A stretch of 64,000 nt of DNA from Tunturiibacter empetritectus. Lineage in GTDB: Bacteria; Acidobacteriota; Terriglobia; Terriglobales; Acidobacteriaceae. Both the position numbers and the translations under genes were made by a program. Position 1 is the first letter of the stretch; each line of letters starts with the position of its first letter. Location of the stretch: contig NZ_JACCCU010000001.1 of assembly GCF_013410875.1 (NCBI RefSeq), forward strand, positions 1,984,001 through 2,048,000. Reading direction: 5' to 3'. Under the pieces are notes generated by a model. It did no database searches. It was not told the DNA's origin and saw nothing but the letters and a program-made list of their open reading frames with translations. Shown piece after piece: positions 8,797-19,512 of the stretch.

Positions 8797-11700
8797 TTAG
8801 AACAGGATGCGGCCTCCAAGCTGGATCACCCGCATCCCCGACCCCTGTGGCGTAGTCGTCTGTGCTGAGATGACGCCAAAGGTGCTCGGGCTGTTCAACA
8901 CCGCCCCCGGATTGCCCAGGTTGACGAAGTTGAAGACGTTGGTCGCCTCGCCGCGAAACTGGAACTTCACCCGTTCGAAGATCCCAAAGTCACGGAAGAT
9001 CGCTGCGTCAACGTCTTTGTACCCTGGTCCGCTTATCGAGTTCGGGCTCACCGTACCATCAACATTGCCTGCTCCGGTGCCGGCAGAGCATCCCGCCGAA
9101 CCGACCCTGCAGTACGCGCTCGTGTCGAACCACTGCTTCCTCTCGATTGCGCGAGACCCGCTGGAACTGTTCACCCGCTCCAGCTTGCCCGGAACAAGGT
9201 TCGGCCGATCGTTCGTGTCTCCATCCATGTTGTCATCGCTGCCGCTGGTGATCGTGAACGGCACCCCACTCCGCATCGTGACAATCGCGGAGATGGACCA
9301 TCCATTCAGCAAATTCTGAACCACCCTGTTGGATTTACCGAAGTAATCCGGCTTCCACACCGCGGCAATCACTGCCTGATGCCGCTGATCGCTATCCGTC
9401 CGCTGCCGTTCCAACCCAAGATTGTAGTAGTCCTCAGGCTCGGTCGCGCCACTGTTGCCGATATTGCCCGTCGTCTGCAGCGAAGCACTCGACAGCGCCT
9501 TGCTGAACACATAAAAGCCATTGACGCTGATGTGCTGGCTCAGACGTTTTTCCACCGTCACCTGCAGACCCTGGTAGTTCGTGTTTTGCCCATCCTCAAT
9601 CACATACCCATTGCTCATGTACTTCGACCCCACCGCAGGATTCGCGCACGAGGTTCCCGTCCCGAACGGCAGCGCATCAAAGGGACGCCGGCAGTTGTAG
9701 TTCGTCGCCGTGTTCATCGCCGCGTTCGCCGTGTTGTAGATCGGCGCATTCGCATCGATGTACAACGGCAGCTTCCGGCTGAAAGCTCCTACGTAGTTGA
9801 TGCTGACCGCAAGATCCTTGGTGAACTGCTGCTGCACGCCGAAGTTGGCCTGAATGTTATATGGCCAGCGCATCCCCTGTTGCAGGAACACCAGCGACGC
9901 AGGAGACACATACCGCGGATTCGCCTTGTCGTAGAGATACGGAAACGGCGAGGTGCAACCCTGGAAGTCCTGGCAGTCAGTCGAGTAGATATGCTGCAAG
10001 CTGGTCACATGACTAAACGCCGCTGTCTCCCTCACCGCAAACGGCTGAAAGTTCTGCGGCAGCATCCACTCATTGCCGCCGATCGTGTCGAAGAACAACC
10101 CGGCACCGCCATGGAAGACCGTCTTGCCGTCACGATAAGGGTTGAACGCAAAACCGACACGCGGCGAAACATGGTTGTAGTTCGTGCCGACACCGCTCTG
10201 AGGAACTCCCGGATCGCCCGGAAACAACTGTCCCAGGATCGCACTCGGCGAGACCGTAGACTGCACACCCGGCTTGAAGATCGCATACCGGCGCTGCGTA
10301 TCGGTCGGAGCCGTCTGCACGTCATAGCGCAGCCCCAGGTTCAGGGTCAGCTTCGGAGTGATCCGCCAATCGTCCTGCCCGAAGATCCCATAGTTCCAGT
10401 AGTTGGCATTCGCATCGTCGGGCGAGTCCTGACCCACCGCATTCGGATGGCCGATCAGAAAGTCGGCGATGGCTGCTCCAGTCTTCACATAAGTAGCCTG
10501 CCCCGATGCGGTGGTAGGAACAGCGGAACTCGTAAAGCTGAACGTGCCGTAGTTATTCAACAGCGTCTCCAGCCTATCCTTCTCCAGATAGATCTCGCCG
10601 CCCACAAAGATCGAGTGCTTCCCTCGCGTCGTGTTGTAGACATCCCGCAGACCATACACGTTATCGCCGGCCACCGGACCGCTGATCGCATTTGCAAGAT
10701 GGAAGAAGTTCGCCACGTTGATATCCGGCAACGAAGGCGTCCCTTGCACATTCAGGTCCGAGCCATAAGCCGCCAGCGAAGTTCCCGGCGTACTGTCGCG
10801 GCCCGCAAGCATACGCGTAAAGCTCAGCCACACCTGGTTCACCGACCGCGCCGACACTGTCCAGACATCGCTCACATTGGCCGTCTGCTGCCGGTAGACA
10901 TAGTTGTTCACCGCCCATCCTGGCAGGTTCGAGCCGGAGGGAAGGTTGCTCTGCGCTCCATTCGATTGGAAGTAGTCCAGCGTCAACCGATGTGCAGCCG
11001 TCAACTGCTGATCGCCTTTGATCAGGAACTCGTCCGTCTGATTCGGCAGCCCTTCATTTCCGATAAACCGGTTGTCCGTCCGCCCCGGCGTAGGCAGTGG
11101 AACATTCTTCGCCAGCACCGCCGCGGCCACAGGATCAGGATGATAGTTCGGATCGAGATCGAGACGATTGCCCGGCACCGGCTGGTGCGTCACAGGATCG
11201 CAGACGATAAACCTTCCGCCATAAGCCGTAACGGATTTATCCGCGGCAGACAGGGCAGTCGCACACGCGCCTAATCCCTTCCCGATCGTCGTGGTCGTAG
11301 GCAGATTCTCAGAGAAGTTTCCGGCTCGCTGAAGAGCATCAGGCACAACCGTGTTGAAGTTGACCGGGCTCACCTGTCTCAACCCCGCATAGCTACCGAA
11401 GAAGAACGTCTTGTCCTTCACGATCGGGCCGCCCAGAGTCGCACCAAAGCGATTGATGTGCAGCGGCGTCCTCGTCGTCTGCAGCCACGCGTTCGAGTTG
11501 AAGTTCGTCTCCTGATGAAATTCGAAGACCGAACCATGTATCTGATTTGTGCCCGACTTAGTCAGCACCGAGACCACACCAGCACCCGTTCGTCCATACT
11601 CCGCACTGAAGTTGCTCGTCTGAACCGCAAACTGGTCGATCGCATCCGGGTTCGGCAGAACGTTGCCCGTATTGCGCACACCGGTCATACTCAATCCGCC

Positions 11701-12312
11701 ATCCAGATAGTAGGTCACCTGTCCCACCATATTGTCCGATGAACCGTTGATGATCACATGCTGGCCAGGAAAGCCGACCGTGTTCTCTGTCTGGCTGTTC
11801 TGAATCCCAGGCGTCAGGCTCAGAAGTTGATAGACATTTCTTCCCACAATCGGCAGGTTGTCGACCTCGCGGTTATCTACCGTGCGCCCCAGCACAGAGT
11901 TCCCCATATTAACCAGAGGAACATCGGTCGTAACCTCAACGACGGTGGTCTCGCCGCCAATCTCAAGCGAGTAGTTCACAGCCGCCTCCTGTGTCGCCGT
12001 CAACACAATCCCGCTCTGCGCAATCTCTTTGAATCCCGCAGCACCCACCTTCACCGTATACTGCCCAACCGGCAGAAACTCCGCGCGATACTGACCCTGG
12101 TCATTTGTCCTGGTCATGCGAACGAAGTTCGTCTGCGTCTGGGTCAACGTAACCGTAGCCCCGGGAACAATCGCTCCGGTCGAATCTGTCACAATACCGA
12201 ACATCGTCGCGGTACTCAACTGTGCGGAAGCACGCGGTCCGGCAAACCCAGCCAATATCACGGCGATCAATAGTACGAAGAACGAACTGTCTTGCAACAC
12301 TCTGCTTTTCAT
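8797..12312 (-). CDS. TonB-dependent receptor, Oar-like, with carboxypeptidase-regulatory N-terminal domain
   Basis: 1171 aa outer-membrane protein. A signal peptide (about 1-30, ending ASA) is followed by a carboxypeptidase-regulatory-like beta domain (about 34-108: GIVTDSTGAIVPGATVTL...), a plug domain (about 125-250) and a large beta-barrel ending in ILF, the usual C-terminal aromatic. This Oar-type arrangement is strongly expanded in Acidobacteriota and is linked to uptake of large carbohydrates or peptides, but no substrate can be assigned. A ribosome site AGGAG lies eight bases before ATG 12312. A strong terminator follows. No paired SusD or glycoside hydrolase is nearby. The opposite-strand ORF at 9379-11274 is a shadow. 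Confidence 0.93.
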   Translation of the reverse strand: MKSRVLQDSSFFVLLIAVILAGFAGPRASAQLSTATMFGIVTDSTGAIVPGATVTLTQTQTNFVRMTRTNDQGQYRAEFLPVGQYTVKVGAAGFKEIAQSGIVLTATQEAAVNYSLEIGGETTVVEVTTDVPLVNMGNSVLGRTVDNREVDNLPIVGRNVYQLLSLTPGIQNSQTENTVGFPGQHVIINGSSDNMVGQVTYYLDGGLSMTGVRNTGNVLPNPDAIDQFAVQTSNFSAEYGRTGAGVVSVLTKSGTNQIHGSVFEFHQETNFNSNAWLQTTRTPLHINRFGATLGGPIVKDKTFFFGSYAGLRQVSPVNFNTVVPDALQRAGNFSENLPTTTTIGKGLGACATALSAADKSVTAYGGRFIVCDPVTHQPVPGNRLDLDPNYHPDPVAAAVLAKNVPLPTPGRTDNRFIGNEGLPNQTDEFLIKGDQQLTAAHRLTLDYFQSNGAQSNLPSGSNLPGWAVNNYVYRQQTANVSDVWTVSARSVNQVWLSFTRMLAGRDSTPGTSLAAYGSDLNVQGTPSLPDINVANFFHLANAISGPVAGDNVYGLRDVYNTTRGKHSIFVGGEIYLEKDRLETLLNNYGTFSFTSSAVPTTASGQATYVKTGAAIADFLIGHPNAVGQDSPDDANANYWNYGIFGQDDWRITPKLTLNLGLRYDVQTAPTDTQRRYAIFKPGVQSTVSPSAILGQLFPGDPGVPQSGVGTNYNHVSPRVGFAFNPYRDGKTVFHGGAGLFFDTIGGNEWMLPQNFQPFAVRETAAFSHVTSLQHIYSTDCQDFQGCTSPFPYLYDKANPRYVSPASLVFLQQGMRWPYNIQANFGVQQQFTKDLAVSINYVGAFSRKLPLYIDANAPIYNTANAAMNTATNYNCRRPFDALPFGTGTSCANPAVGSKYMSNGYVIEDGQNTNYQGLQVTVEKRLSQHISVNGFYVFSKALSSASLQTTGNIGNSGATEPEDYYNLGLERQRTDSDQRHQAVIAAVWKPDYFGKSNRVVQNLLNGWSISAIVTMRSGVPFTITSGSDDNMDGDTNDRPNLVPGKLERVNSSSGSRAIERKQWFDTSAYCRVGSAGCSAGTGAGNVDGTVSPNSISGPGYKDVDAAIFRDFGIFERVKFQFRGEATNVFNFVNLGNPGAVLNSPSTFGVISAQTTTPQGSGMRVIQLGGRILF

Positions 12313-12695
12313 GGGACGGCTCTCCTAAAAATACAGCGTCTGTCTTCGTGTAGGACCAGCTCCCGGAAAAGTCTTTTGAGGCCTCTGAAGACCGCTGCCC
12401 TGCACCAACAACGCGGTTCGAAAGAAGCTTTATTCCCTGGGGCGATCAAGCTTATAAGTTTGAAACTCAGTTATAAGACCGCATGGCGAGAAGCACTGTC
12501 AAGGCATTTGTTTGAAGCTCAGCTTTATTCTGTATAGACACCTATTCTCCTATGGAACTAGCGCTCCGATCGCACGTAAAGAACAGCTCTCGCAATCTTT
12601 AATCGTCCCTACCACTTCAGCCACATCTTCCCCGCCAACCGCATCGGCATGCGTCCCTGCAAAACTCAAAATCAGCTGCCTTACAATTGCCACTC
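12313..12695. other. 383-bp divergent intergenic region
   Basis: Holds the upstream regions of the TonB-dependent receptor (minus) and the HAD hydrolase (plus). It is AT-rich around 12450-12550 (repeated CTTATAAG and GTTATAAG words), consistent with promoters. No gene, tRNA or strong hairpin is seen. Confidence 0.5.
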
Positions 12696-13358
12696 ATGGC
12701 ACTCGTAAAAGCAGTCCTCTTCGACTACGGCATGGTCCTCTCCGGCAAACCTGATCCCACCGCCTGGGCCCGCCTCCTTACCATCACCGGCCTCAGCGAA
12801 GAACCCCTCAACCGCGAGTACTGGGCTCACCGCCATGCCTACGACCGCGGCGATCTCAACGCCCAATCCTTCTGGCACACCGTCGCCGCAGGCGCTGGCA
12901 TCGTCATCACACCCACGCAGTTGGCCCAGCTTATTGCCGCCGACACCGATCTCTGGTCCACCCTCAACCCTCCCATGCTCGCCTGGGTCGACCAGCTCCA
13001 GCGCGCCGGCATCCGCACCGGCATCCTCTCCAACATGCCCGACGCCATGGAGGCAGGCCTCCGCGGCCGCCACGCATGGATCGAAGGCTTCGACCATCAC
13101 ACCTGGTCCCACGCCGTCAATCGCGCCAAGCCTGAGCCTGAGATATATCAACACGCCGCCGAAGGCCTCCAGACACCTCCAGAACACATCCTCTTCCTCG
13201 ACGACAAGGAGGAGAACATCACTGCAGCCCTGGCCGCAGGCATGCAGGCCATTCAGTACTCTACCCACGCCGCCTTCGAACGCGAGATGCAAGCCCGCGG
13301 CCTCAACTACCTCCTACAACTTGAGCGGCATACGGACTCCCAAAACGGGAAGCTATAG
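12696..13358 (+). CDS. HAD-superfamily hydrolase
   Basis: 220 aa from ATG 12696; the TTG at 12687 is a weaker start. Motif I is LFDYGMVL, with the nucleophilic Asp but Gly at the usual second Asp position, as in several HAD subfamilies. Motif II is ILSNMP (Ser/Asn), motif III the Lys in AKPEPEIY, and motif IV LFLDDKEENI. A helical cap (about 20-90) suggests subfamily I. Likely a phosphatase or dehalogenase-like enzyme of unknown substrate. It lies 104 bp before the giant ASH gene. Confidence 0.85.
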   Translation: MALVKAVLFDYGMVLSGKPDPTAWARLLTITGLSEEPLNREYWAHRHAYDRGDLNAQSFWHTVAAGAGIVITPTQLAQLIAADTDLWSTLNPPMLAWVDQLQRAGIRTGILSNMPDAMEAGLRGRHAWIEGFDHHTWSHAVNRAKPEPEIYQHAAEGLQTPPEHILFLDDKEENITAALAAGMQAIQYSTHAAFEREMQARGLNYLLQLERHTDSQNGKL

Positions 13359-13462
13359 TACTTCCGTAACGTCTTCGATAAATTCCTCCATTCATCAAGG
13401 CTCCAGCGCAAGGAATATTTAAGGTCAGGCTGCACCAGCGTACTGCCCGCAGCCAACAACTC

Positions 13463-16400
13463 ATGAAGACACCGCTCTCTCTCCGACGTGTACGTGCCGG
13501 TCTCTGCGGCGTCATAGCTCTCCTCCTACTCGCTTCCCTGCCCCTGGCTGCACAGGCTTCAGCCACCGGCCCGCAGCAACTCCTCTTCACTGGCCTCCTC
13601 GGCTCCTCAAATCCCGATCCCACCAACGCGCACTACGCTCAGTTCAACGCTATCAAGTCCGACTCCGCCGGCAATCTCTACCTTCTGCTCGACCAGGGCG
13701 ACGGCATCCGCCTCCTCAAGACCGATCCCACCGCGACCAACGTACTCGCCCAAACTCATCTCGGCTCAAGCGGCGACATCGGCCTCGCCATGGCACTCGA
13801 CCCCTCCGGCAACCTCTATCTCACCGGCACCACCACCTCCGGCACCCTCTCCACCACCTCCGGCGCAGCCTTTCCCAGCGCGGCCCCAAACCCGGGCGAC
13901 ACGTCCATTAATTCGTACATCGGCAAATTCGACCAGAACTTGAACACCGTCTTCCTCACCTACGCCGGAAGCCCTCGCACCGCAGCCTCCGCCATCGCCG
14001 CCACAGCCGACGCCGTCTTCCTCACCGGCAGCATCTTCGGCTCCGCGCTTCCCGTCACACCCTCCGGCATCATCCAGTCCCCCGCCTCCGGCTCGCTGCA
14101 AAACGGCTTTGTAGAAAAGTTCAACACCACCGGAACCACCCTCCTCTATGCCACCTACCTCAGCGGCCAAAACGGCAACACCGCCCCCGCCGCCATCGCA
14201 GCCGACGCCGGCGACAACGCCTACATCGCCGGCTACACTACCTCCACCGGCTACCCCACCCTCGCAGCCATCATCCCCGACCTCCTCACCCCCACCTCCG
14301 GCTTCCTCACCAAACTCACCCCCGCCGGCGACGGCATCGTCTTCTCCACCTTCATCCCCGGCCCCGGCATCTCCTCCCTCGTCATCGACCCTTCGCCGCA
14401 GGACCCCACCACCCAGAATCTCCTCCTCACCGGCTCCATCGCGCCCGGCCAGTTCCCCATCGCCACCGTCTCCTCCCCCTTGGTTAACACCAACTATCAG
14501 ACCCTCCTCCGTCTCTCCCTCGACGGCAGCACCCTGCTCACCTCCGACCTCCTCGCCCCCGGCACCCAATCCTCCGTTGCCCTCGCACCCTCCGGCGCCG
14601 CATGGGTCACAGGTACCCTTACCGGTGAACTCACAGCCAACCCCGCCTGGCTGCTTCCTCTTACTCCACTCTCCACCATCGGCAACAGCTACGCCCTCCG
14701 CCTCACCCAACAAAACACCATCGACCAAACCATCCGCTTCGGCGGCCTGCCCATCACCACCGGCGCCTTCGCCAGCGCCCCAGTCACCCTCACCGGCCTC
14801 ACCGTAGACTCCACCGGCCAACCCACCTTCGCCGGTAGCGCCTCTCCCACGGCCAGCGCCAGTCTCCTCTCAACTGAGACCTATGATCTACCGCTAGTCA
14901 ACACCCCCACCCCTGCACTTCCCTCTACCCTTCGTTCTGCCGCACTCCCAGCAAGTTCCTGCACGAACGGCAGCCTCTGCTCCGGCTCAGCTGCCTATCT
15001 AGCCCAGCTAAGCACCACCGCCGCCCCATCCCTCGCCCTCTCCACCGACGACTCCCCCAACCTCACCCTCCGCAACCTCGGAAGCGCCGACGCAACCAAC
15101 CTCCAGCTCTCTGCAACGGGATTCACCCTCGCCACCAACTGCCCACCAACCCTCCCTCCTGGTGGCGAATGCGGCATCGCACTCACCGGCCCTGGTCCCG
15201 GCACACTCACCGCGCAGGCTGCTAACGCCTCTTCTCAAACCGCAAACCTCCCAGCCACCACAGCCACCCCCAACCCCATCGTCTTCTCCCCAAAAGAGCT
15301 CGACTTCGGCATCCAGACTGCTTCCAGCCCGGCCACCACACGCACCGTCACAATCAGCAATCTCAGCCAGCAGGCACAGACCTTCGCCTCCTATACAGGC
15401 GTCTTCAATACGGTTCCTCCGCAGTACACCTTCACACAGCAGTCCACGGACTGCACCCCTGCCACCTCGCCAAACAGCTACACCCTCCCTCCCAACGGAT
15501 CCTGCCACCTCACCATTGCCCTCACTGCCCCCACCACCGCAACCGGCAGCTTCGTCAACGCCTACTCGACCATAGCCTCCCGCAACATTCTCCTCACCGC
15601 CTACACCCAACCCACCGACATCTACCTCTCCGCCACCGAGATCGACTTCGGCACCCAGTTCGGTACGCCCTCCGGCGTCGGCGGCAAGCCCGGCATACGC
15701 CTCCCACGCTACCTCTACCTCTCGAACAACTCCGCCAACGCCGTCACCCACACCCCCGTCACCCTGCAAGCACCCTTCACCCTCACCGACCACTGCCCCA
15801 CCACGCTCAACCCCCACACCGTCTGCCAGCTAGAGATCAACTACCAGTCCCCCGCAGCCCCCTCAGCCGACTCCACCACCCTCACCCTCGACGAAAGCCT
15901 CACCGTCCTCATCACCGGCACCACCAAACCCCAACCCACCGGCGTCGGCCAGTCCGCCAACCCCAACCTCACCCTCACCCCCGCCGCCGTCACCTTCCCC
16001 AACGCCGTCCCCGTCACCACCACCTCCAGCACCACCCAGACCGTCACCATCGGCAACACCGGCCCCGTCGCCTTCTCCCTCGCCCTCACCCTCACCGGCG
16101 ACTTCACCGACGCCACCGACTGCCCCGCCACCCTCGCCGGCAACGCCACCTGCACCGTCGTCCTCACCTTCGCCCCCTCACAACCCGGTATTCGCCAGGG
16201 CCTACTCGCAGTCACCGCAGGTAGCTCTGCCCCCGCCTACGTCACCCTCAGCGGCACCGGCTCCGCCATCCTCACCGCGCCCAACAACACCCTCGCCTTC
16301 GGCAGCGTCCCCGTCGGCCAGCCCGCCGTCCAGTGGTACAAGATCACCTCCCCGTTCACCACCCTCACCGCCACCACCTCCGCGCCTGACTTCAAAGCCA

Positions 16401-19400
16401 TCCTTGTCGAAGACATCGGCTTCGGCCACGGCCAACCCTCCACCTCCGCCTTCGTCTCCTCCTTCACCGGCACCTGCGCCAACTGCTGGCTCGGAGTGCA
16501 GTTCACCCCCTCAGCCCCCGGCTCCCAGACCGCCGCCGTCACCCTAGCCTCCTCCGGCAATCCCTCCTCCATCACCCTCACGGGCACTGGTACCGCCCTC
16601 TCCGGCGTCCTCCTCAGCCCCACCACGCAGGACTTCGGCACCGTCCCCATCAACAGCGCCAGCGCCCCCACCCTCTTCACCGTCACCAACCTCACCGCCG
16701 CCCCTGTGACCCTCACAGCACCCACCCCCACCGGAGACTTTGCACTGAGCAACGCCCCCACCGGCGGCTCCCCCTGCAGCGGCCCCCTCGCACCCAACGC
16801 CTCCTGCTTCTTCAACGTCGTCTTCGCTCCCACGGCCACTGGCAGCCGCACCGGCACCCTCACCGTGCCGGCCTCCTCCGGCCCAATCACCGCCAACCTC
16901 ACCGGCTTCGCCTCACCCGACCCCGGCCTCGCCCTCAATCCCACAGCTCTCCTCTTCAACAACGTTCCCGGCCCCACCGCAACCCAGCAAAACATCCTCC
17001 TCACCAACACCGGCGCCGCCACCCTCCAGATCGGAACCCCCACCAACGCCACCCCCAGCTTCACCTCCACTAACAACTGCACCACCCTCGCCCCCACCGC
17101 CGCCTGCACCATCGCCGTCACCTTCCTCCCCACAACCGCCACCGTCACCGACACTCTCCAGATCCCCGTCACCAGCTCCACCACCGGCCTCGCCACCTAC
17201 ACCGTCCCGCTCTCCGGCGCCTACACCACCGAGAGTGCCGGCCTCCAGATCCTCCCCAACCAGGCCAACTACGCCGCCACCCCCACCAGCACCCTCGGCG
17301 GAACCCGCCAGTTCACCATCACCAACCTCACCGCAAAATCCCTCGCCCTCAATATCGCCCTCCCCCGCCAGTTCCTGCTCAACGGCCCCGCCTGCGCCGC
17401 CCTCGCTCCTAACGCCTCCTGCAACTTCAACGTCACCTTCCTCCCCCTCACTAACGGCGACATCACCGGCACCCTCTTCGCCCAGGGCACCCCCACCGAC
17501 GGCTCCGCCACCCTCAACGGCCTCGGCTACGTCGAAGGCTTCGGCATCGGCCCCGCCACCCTCAAGATCACCGGCAACATCATTCCCGGCCAGACCGTCC
17601 TCGACTTCGGTCAGGTCCCCTCCGGCCAAACCGCCGCGCAAACCGTCACCCTCACCAACATCGGAGCCATACCGCTCACCATCCGCCGCCTCACCAGCCA
17701 GTGGCCCTTCCTCATCACCTCCACCCTCTGCGGCGCCACCCTGCCCCCCACCGTAAGCTGCACCGCAACCCTCACCTACACCCCCCTCAACCAGACCACC
17801 ACCCCCGGCCCCGCCACACCTGACTCCGGCACCCTCATCATCGAAAGCGACGCCCTCACCGGCCCCGACCTCCTCACCCTCACCGGCCGGGCCGCCCCAA
17901 TCACCGTAGCCGCACCTAGCAACACTGCCCCGCTGGTCTCCTACGCGCTCTCCCAAAGCTCCCTCACCTTCCTCGCCACCCAGGTAGGAGACCAGAGCGA
18001 CGTCCAAAGCGTCACCCTGGCTAACACCGGCACCACCACCATCCACATCGCCGGCTTCCGGCCCATGCCCGACTTCACCGTTCAGAGCAACTGCATCGGC
18101 ACCCTCGTCCCCTCCGCCAGCTGCGTCATCAACATCAGCTTCACCCCCCAGGCCAGCTTCCCCAACACCGTCTCCAACCGCATCAGCGCACTCGAGATCA
18201 CCTCCGACTCCAGCACCGCACTCGAGTTCCTCTCTATCTTCGGCGTCGCGAACCCATCGCCACTCAACTTCTCTCCCTTCACGCTCAACTTCGGCAGCGT
18301 CCAGATCGGCACCTCCGCCACCCTCCCCGTCCAGATCACCAACATCACCACTGCCCCCATCGCCATCCAGACCATCTCCGCCGTCGGCCCCTACACCGCC
18401 ACCGGCGACTGCCCCACCGAAGGCAACACCCTCGCCCCCTCCACCAGCTGCACCGAGCAGGTCACCTTCACCCCCACCACGCCAGCAACCATCGGCGGAC
18501 TACTCTCCATCCGCTCCTCCGCCTCAACCCTGCCCATCGAATACCCCCTCACCGGGAAAGGCATCCAGTCCCGTCTCCAGGCCGTCCCCTCCACCCTCAG
18601 CTTCAGCAGCATCGCCCTCGGAGCCTCCGCCGCCCAGACCATCACCCTCACCAACACCGGCACCGCCCCCATCACCAACCTCGCCCTCACCATCACCGGC
18701 GACTACGCCATCTCCATCCCCTGCGCCACCTCCACGCTCACCCCCGGCAACAGCTGCCAGATCACCGTCACCTTCGCCCCCACCACCCTCGGTTCACTCA
18801 CCGGCACCATCACCTCCACCGACCCCAACACCGGCCTCCAGAACCTCAACATCCCCCTCACCGGCACCGGAGTCTCGAGTGGAGCCTTCACCCTCACCGT
18901 CAACGGAGGCCCCTCCGCCACCCTCACCATCCCCAGCGAGCACGCCGCCGACTACACCCTCCAGCTAACTCCTCAATCAGGCTTCGCCGGCACGGTCATC
19001 TTCAACTGCACCCCCGTCAACCCCGGCGCCTGGGCCACCTGCTCGCTCCTCCCCTCCAGCATCACCCTCAACGGAGCCGCCCAAAACTCCATCGCCACCC
19101 TCAACACCGTAGCCGAGTACATCCCGCAAACCACAGCAACAAACACCCGTAGCCGAACCCTCCTCTGCCTTCTCCCGCTCTCGGCCCTCTTGTTCTGGAG
19201 ATCAAAAAACCGCACCCTGCAAAAACACCCCCTCCGCCTGCTCTTGTTCGCAATCATCCTCACTCTACCCACCCTTTGGATCTCCGGCTGCGGCCGAGGC
19301 GACACCGACCCCAACCTCCGCTTCACCCCACCCGGCACCTACCTATATCAAGTCACCGCCAGCTCCACCACCGGAGTCCAGCTCAGCCAGACCGTAACCC

Positions 19401-19426
19401 TCAACCTCATCGTCACCGCTCACTAG
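13463..19426 (+). CDS. Giant choice-of-anchor D (ASH-repeat) surface protein with SBBP-like propeller
   Basis: 1987 aa. A signal peptide (about 1-30) leads to a beta-propeller-like region with SBBP-type repeats (about 35-500; motifs such as DSAGNLYLL, DPSGNLYLTGTT, FSTFIPG). At least ten ASPM-SPD2-Hydin/choice-of-anchor D beta-sandwich repeats follow (about 530-1830), each with phrases like LDFG, NTGT, C..L.PG..C.I.VTFAPT. The last domain (about 1830-1987) is interrupted by two hydrophobic segments (TLLCLLPLSALLFW and LLLFAIILTLPTLWISGC), after which the beta-domain resumes. Extracellular binding or adhesion is likely; no enzyme motif is seen. The coding strand is extremely C-rich, which opens long shadow frames on the minus strand. 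Confidence 0.88.
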   Translation: MKTPLSLRRVRAGLCGVIALLLLASLPLAAQASATGPQQLLFTGLLGSSNPDPTNAHYAQFNAIKSDSAGNLYLLLDQGDGIRLLKTDPTATNVLAQTHLGSSGDIGLAMALDPSGNLYLTGTTTSGTLSTTSGAAFPSAAPNPGDTSINSYIGKFDQNLNTVFLTYAGSPRTAASAIAATADAVFLTGSIFGSALPVTPSGIIQSPASGSLQNGFVEKFNTTGTTLLYATYLSGQNGNTAPAAIAADAGDNAYIAGYTTSTGYPTLAAIIPDLLTPTSGFLTKLTPAGDGIVFSTFIPGPGISSLVIDPSPQDPTTQNLLLTGSIAPGQFPIATVSSPLVNTNYQTLLRLSLDGSTLLTSDLLAPGTQSSVALAPSGAAWVTGTLTGELTANPAWLLPLTPLSTIGNSYALRLTQQNTIDQTIRFGGLPITTGAFASAPVTLTGLTVDSTGQPTFAGSASPTASASLLSTETYDLPLVNTPTPALPSTLRSAALPASSCTNGSLCSGSAAYLAQLSTTAAPSLALSTDDSPNLTLRNLGSADATNLQLSATGFTLATNCPPTLPPGGECGIALTGPGPGTLTAQAANASSQTANLPATTATPNPIVFSPKELDFGIQTASSPATTRTVTISNLSQQAQTFASYTGVFNTVPPQYTFTQQSTDCTPATSPNSYTLPPNGSCHLTIALTAPTTATGSFVNAYSTIASRNILLTAYTQPTDIYLSATEIDFGTQFGTPSGVGGKPGIRLPRYLYLSNNSANAVTHTPVTLQAPFTLTDHCPTTLNPHTVCQLEINYQSPAAPSADSTTLTLDESLTVLITGTTKPQPTGVGQSANPNLTLTPAAVTFPNAVPVTTTSSTTQTVTIGNTGPVAFSLALTLTGDFTDATDCPATLAGNATCTVVLTFAPSQPGIRQGLLAVTAGSSAPAYVTLSGTGSAILTAPNNTLAFGSVPVGQPAVQWYKITSPFTTLTATTSAPDFKAILVEDIGFGHGQPSTSAFVSSFTGTCANCWLGVQFTPSAPGSQTAAVTLASSGNPSSITLTGTGTALSGVLLSPTTQDFGTVPINSASAPTLFTVTNLTAAPVTLTAPTPTGDFALSNAPTGGSPCSGPLAPNASCFFNVVFAPTATGSRTGTLTVPASSGPITANLTGFASPDPGLALNPTALLFNNVPGPTATQQNILLTNTGAATLQIGTPTNATPSFTSTNNCTTLAPTAACTIAVTFLPTTATVTDTLQIPVTSSTTGLATYTVPLSGAYTTESAGLQILPNQANYAATPTSTLGGTRQFTITNLTAKSLALNIALPRQFLLNGPACAALAPNASCNFNVTFLPLTNGDITGTLFAQGTPTDGSATLNGLGYVEGFGIGPATLKITGNIIPGQTVLDFGQVPSGQTAAQTVTLTNIGAIPLTIRRLTSQWPFLITSTLCGATLPPTVSCTATLTYTPLNQTTTPGPATPDSGTLIIESDALTGPDLLTLTGRAAPITVAAPSNTAPLVSYALSQSSLTFLATQVGDQSDVQSVTLANTGTTTIHIAGFRPMPDFTVQSNCIGTLVPSASCVINISFTPQASFPNTVSNRISALEITSDSSTALEFLSIFGVANPSPLNFSPFTLNFGSVQIGTSATLPVQITNITTAPIAIQTISAVGPYTATGDCPTEGNTLAPSTSCTEQVTFTPTTPATIGGLLSIRSSASTLPIEYPLTGKGIQSRLQAVPSTLSFSSIALGASAAQTITLTNTGTAPITNLALTITGDYAISIPCATSTLTPGNSCQITVTFAPTTLGSLTGTITSTDPNTGLQNLNIPLTGTGVSSGAFTLTVNGGPSATLTIPSEHAADYTLQLTPQSGFAGTVIFNCTPVNPGAWATCSLLPSSITLNGAAQNSIATLNTVAEYIPQTTATNTRSRTLLCLLPLSALLFWRSKNRTLQKHPLRLLLFAIILTLPTLWISGCGRGDTDPNLRFTPPGTYLYQVTASSTTGVQLSQTVTLNLIVTAH

Positions 19427-19512
19427 CAGTCGCCCATCTGACTCAGCAACCACCGACATCGCCCGAAATTCTCTCACCATCCCATCTCAGCCCATGCGTA
19501 TAATCGCGACCT

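Noticed and set aside
9379..11274. Long open frame (631 codons) opposite the TonB-dependent receptor
   Set aside because: Arg/Val/His-rich, no motif, wholly antisense to a well-supported receptor gene; a by-product of high GC.
13766..18046. Several minus-strand frames of 250-380 codons opposite the ASH gene
   Set aside because: Gly/Val/Glu-rich shadow translations of C-rich repeats; no start sites or families.
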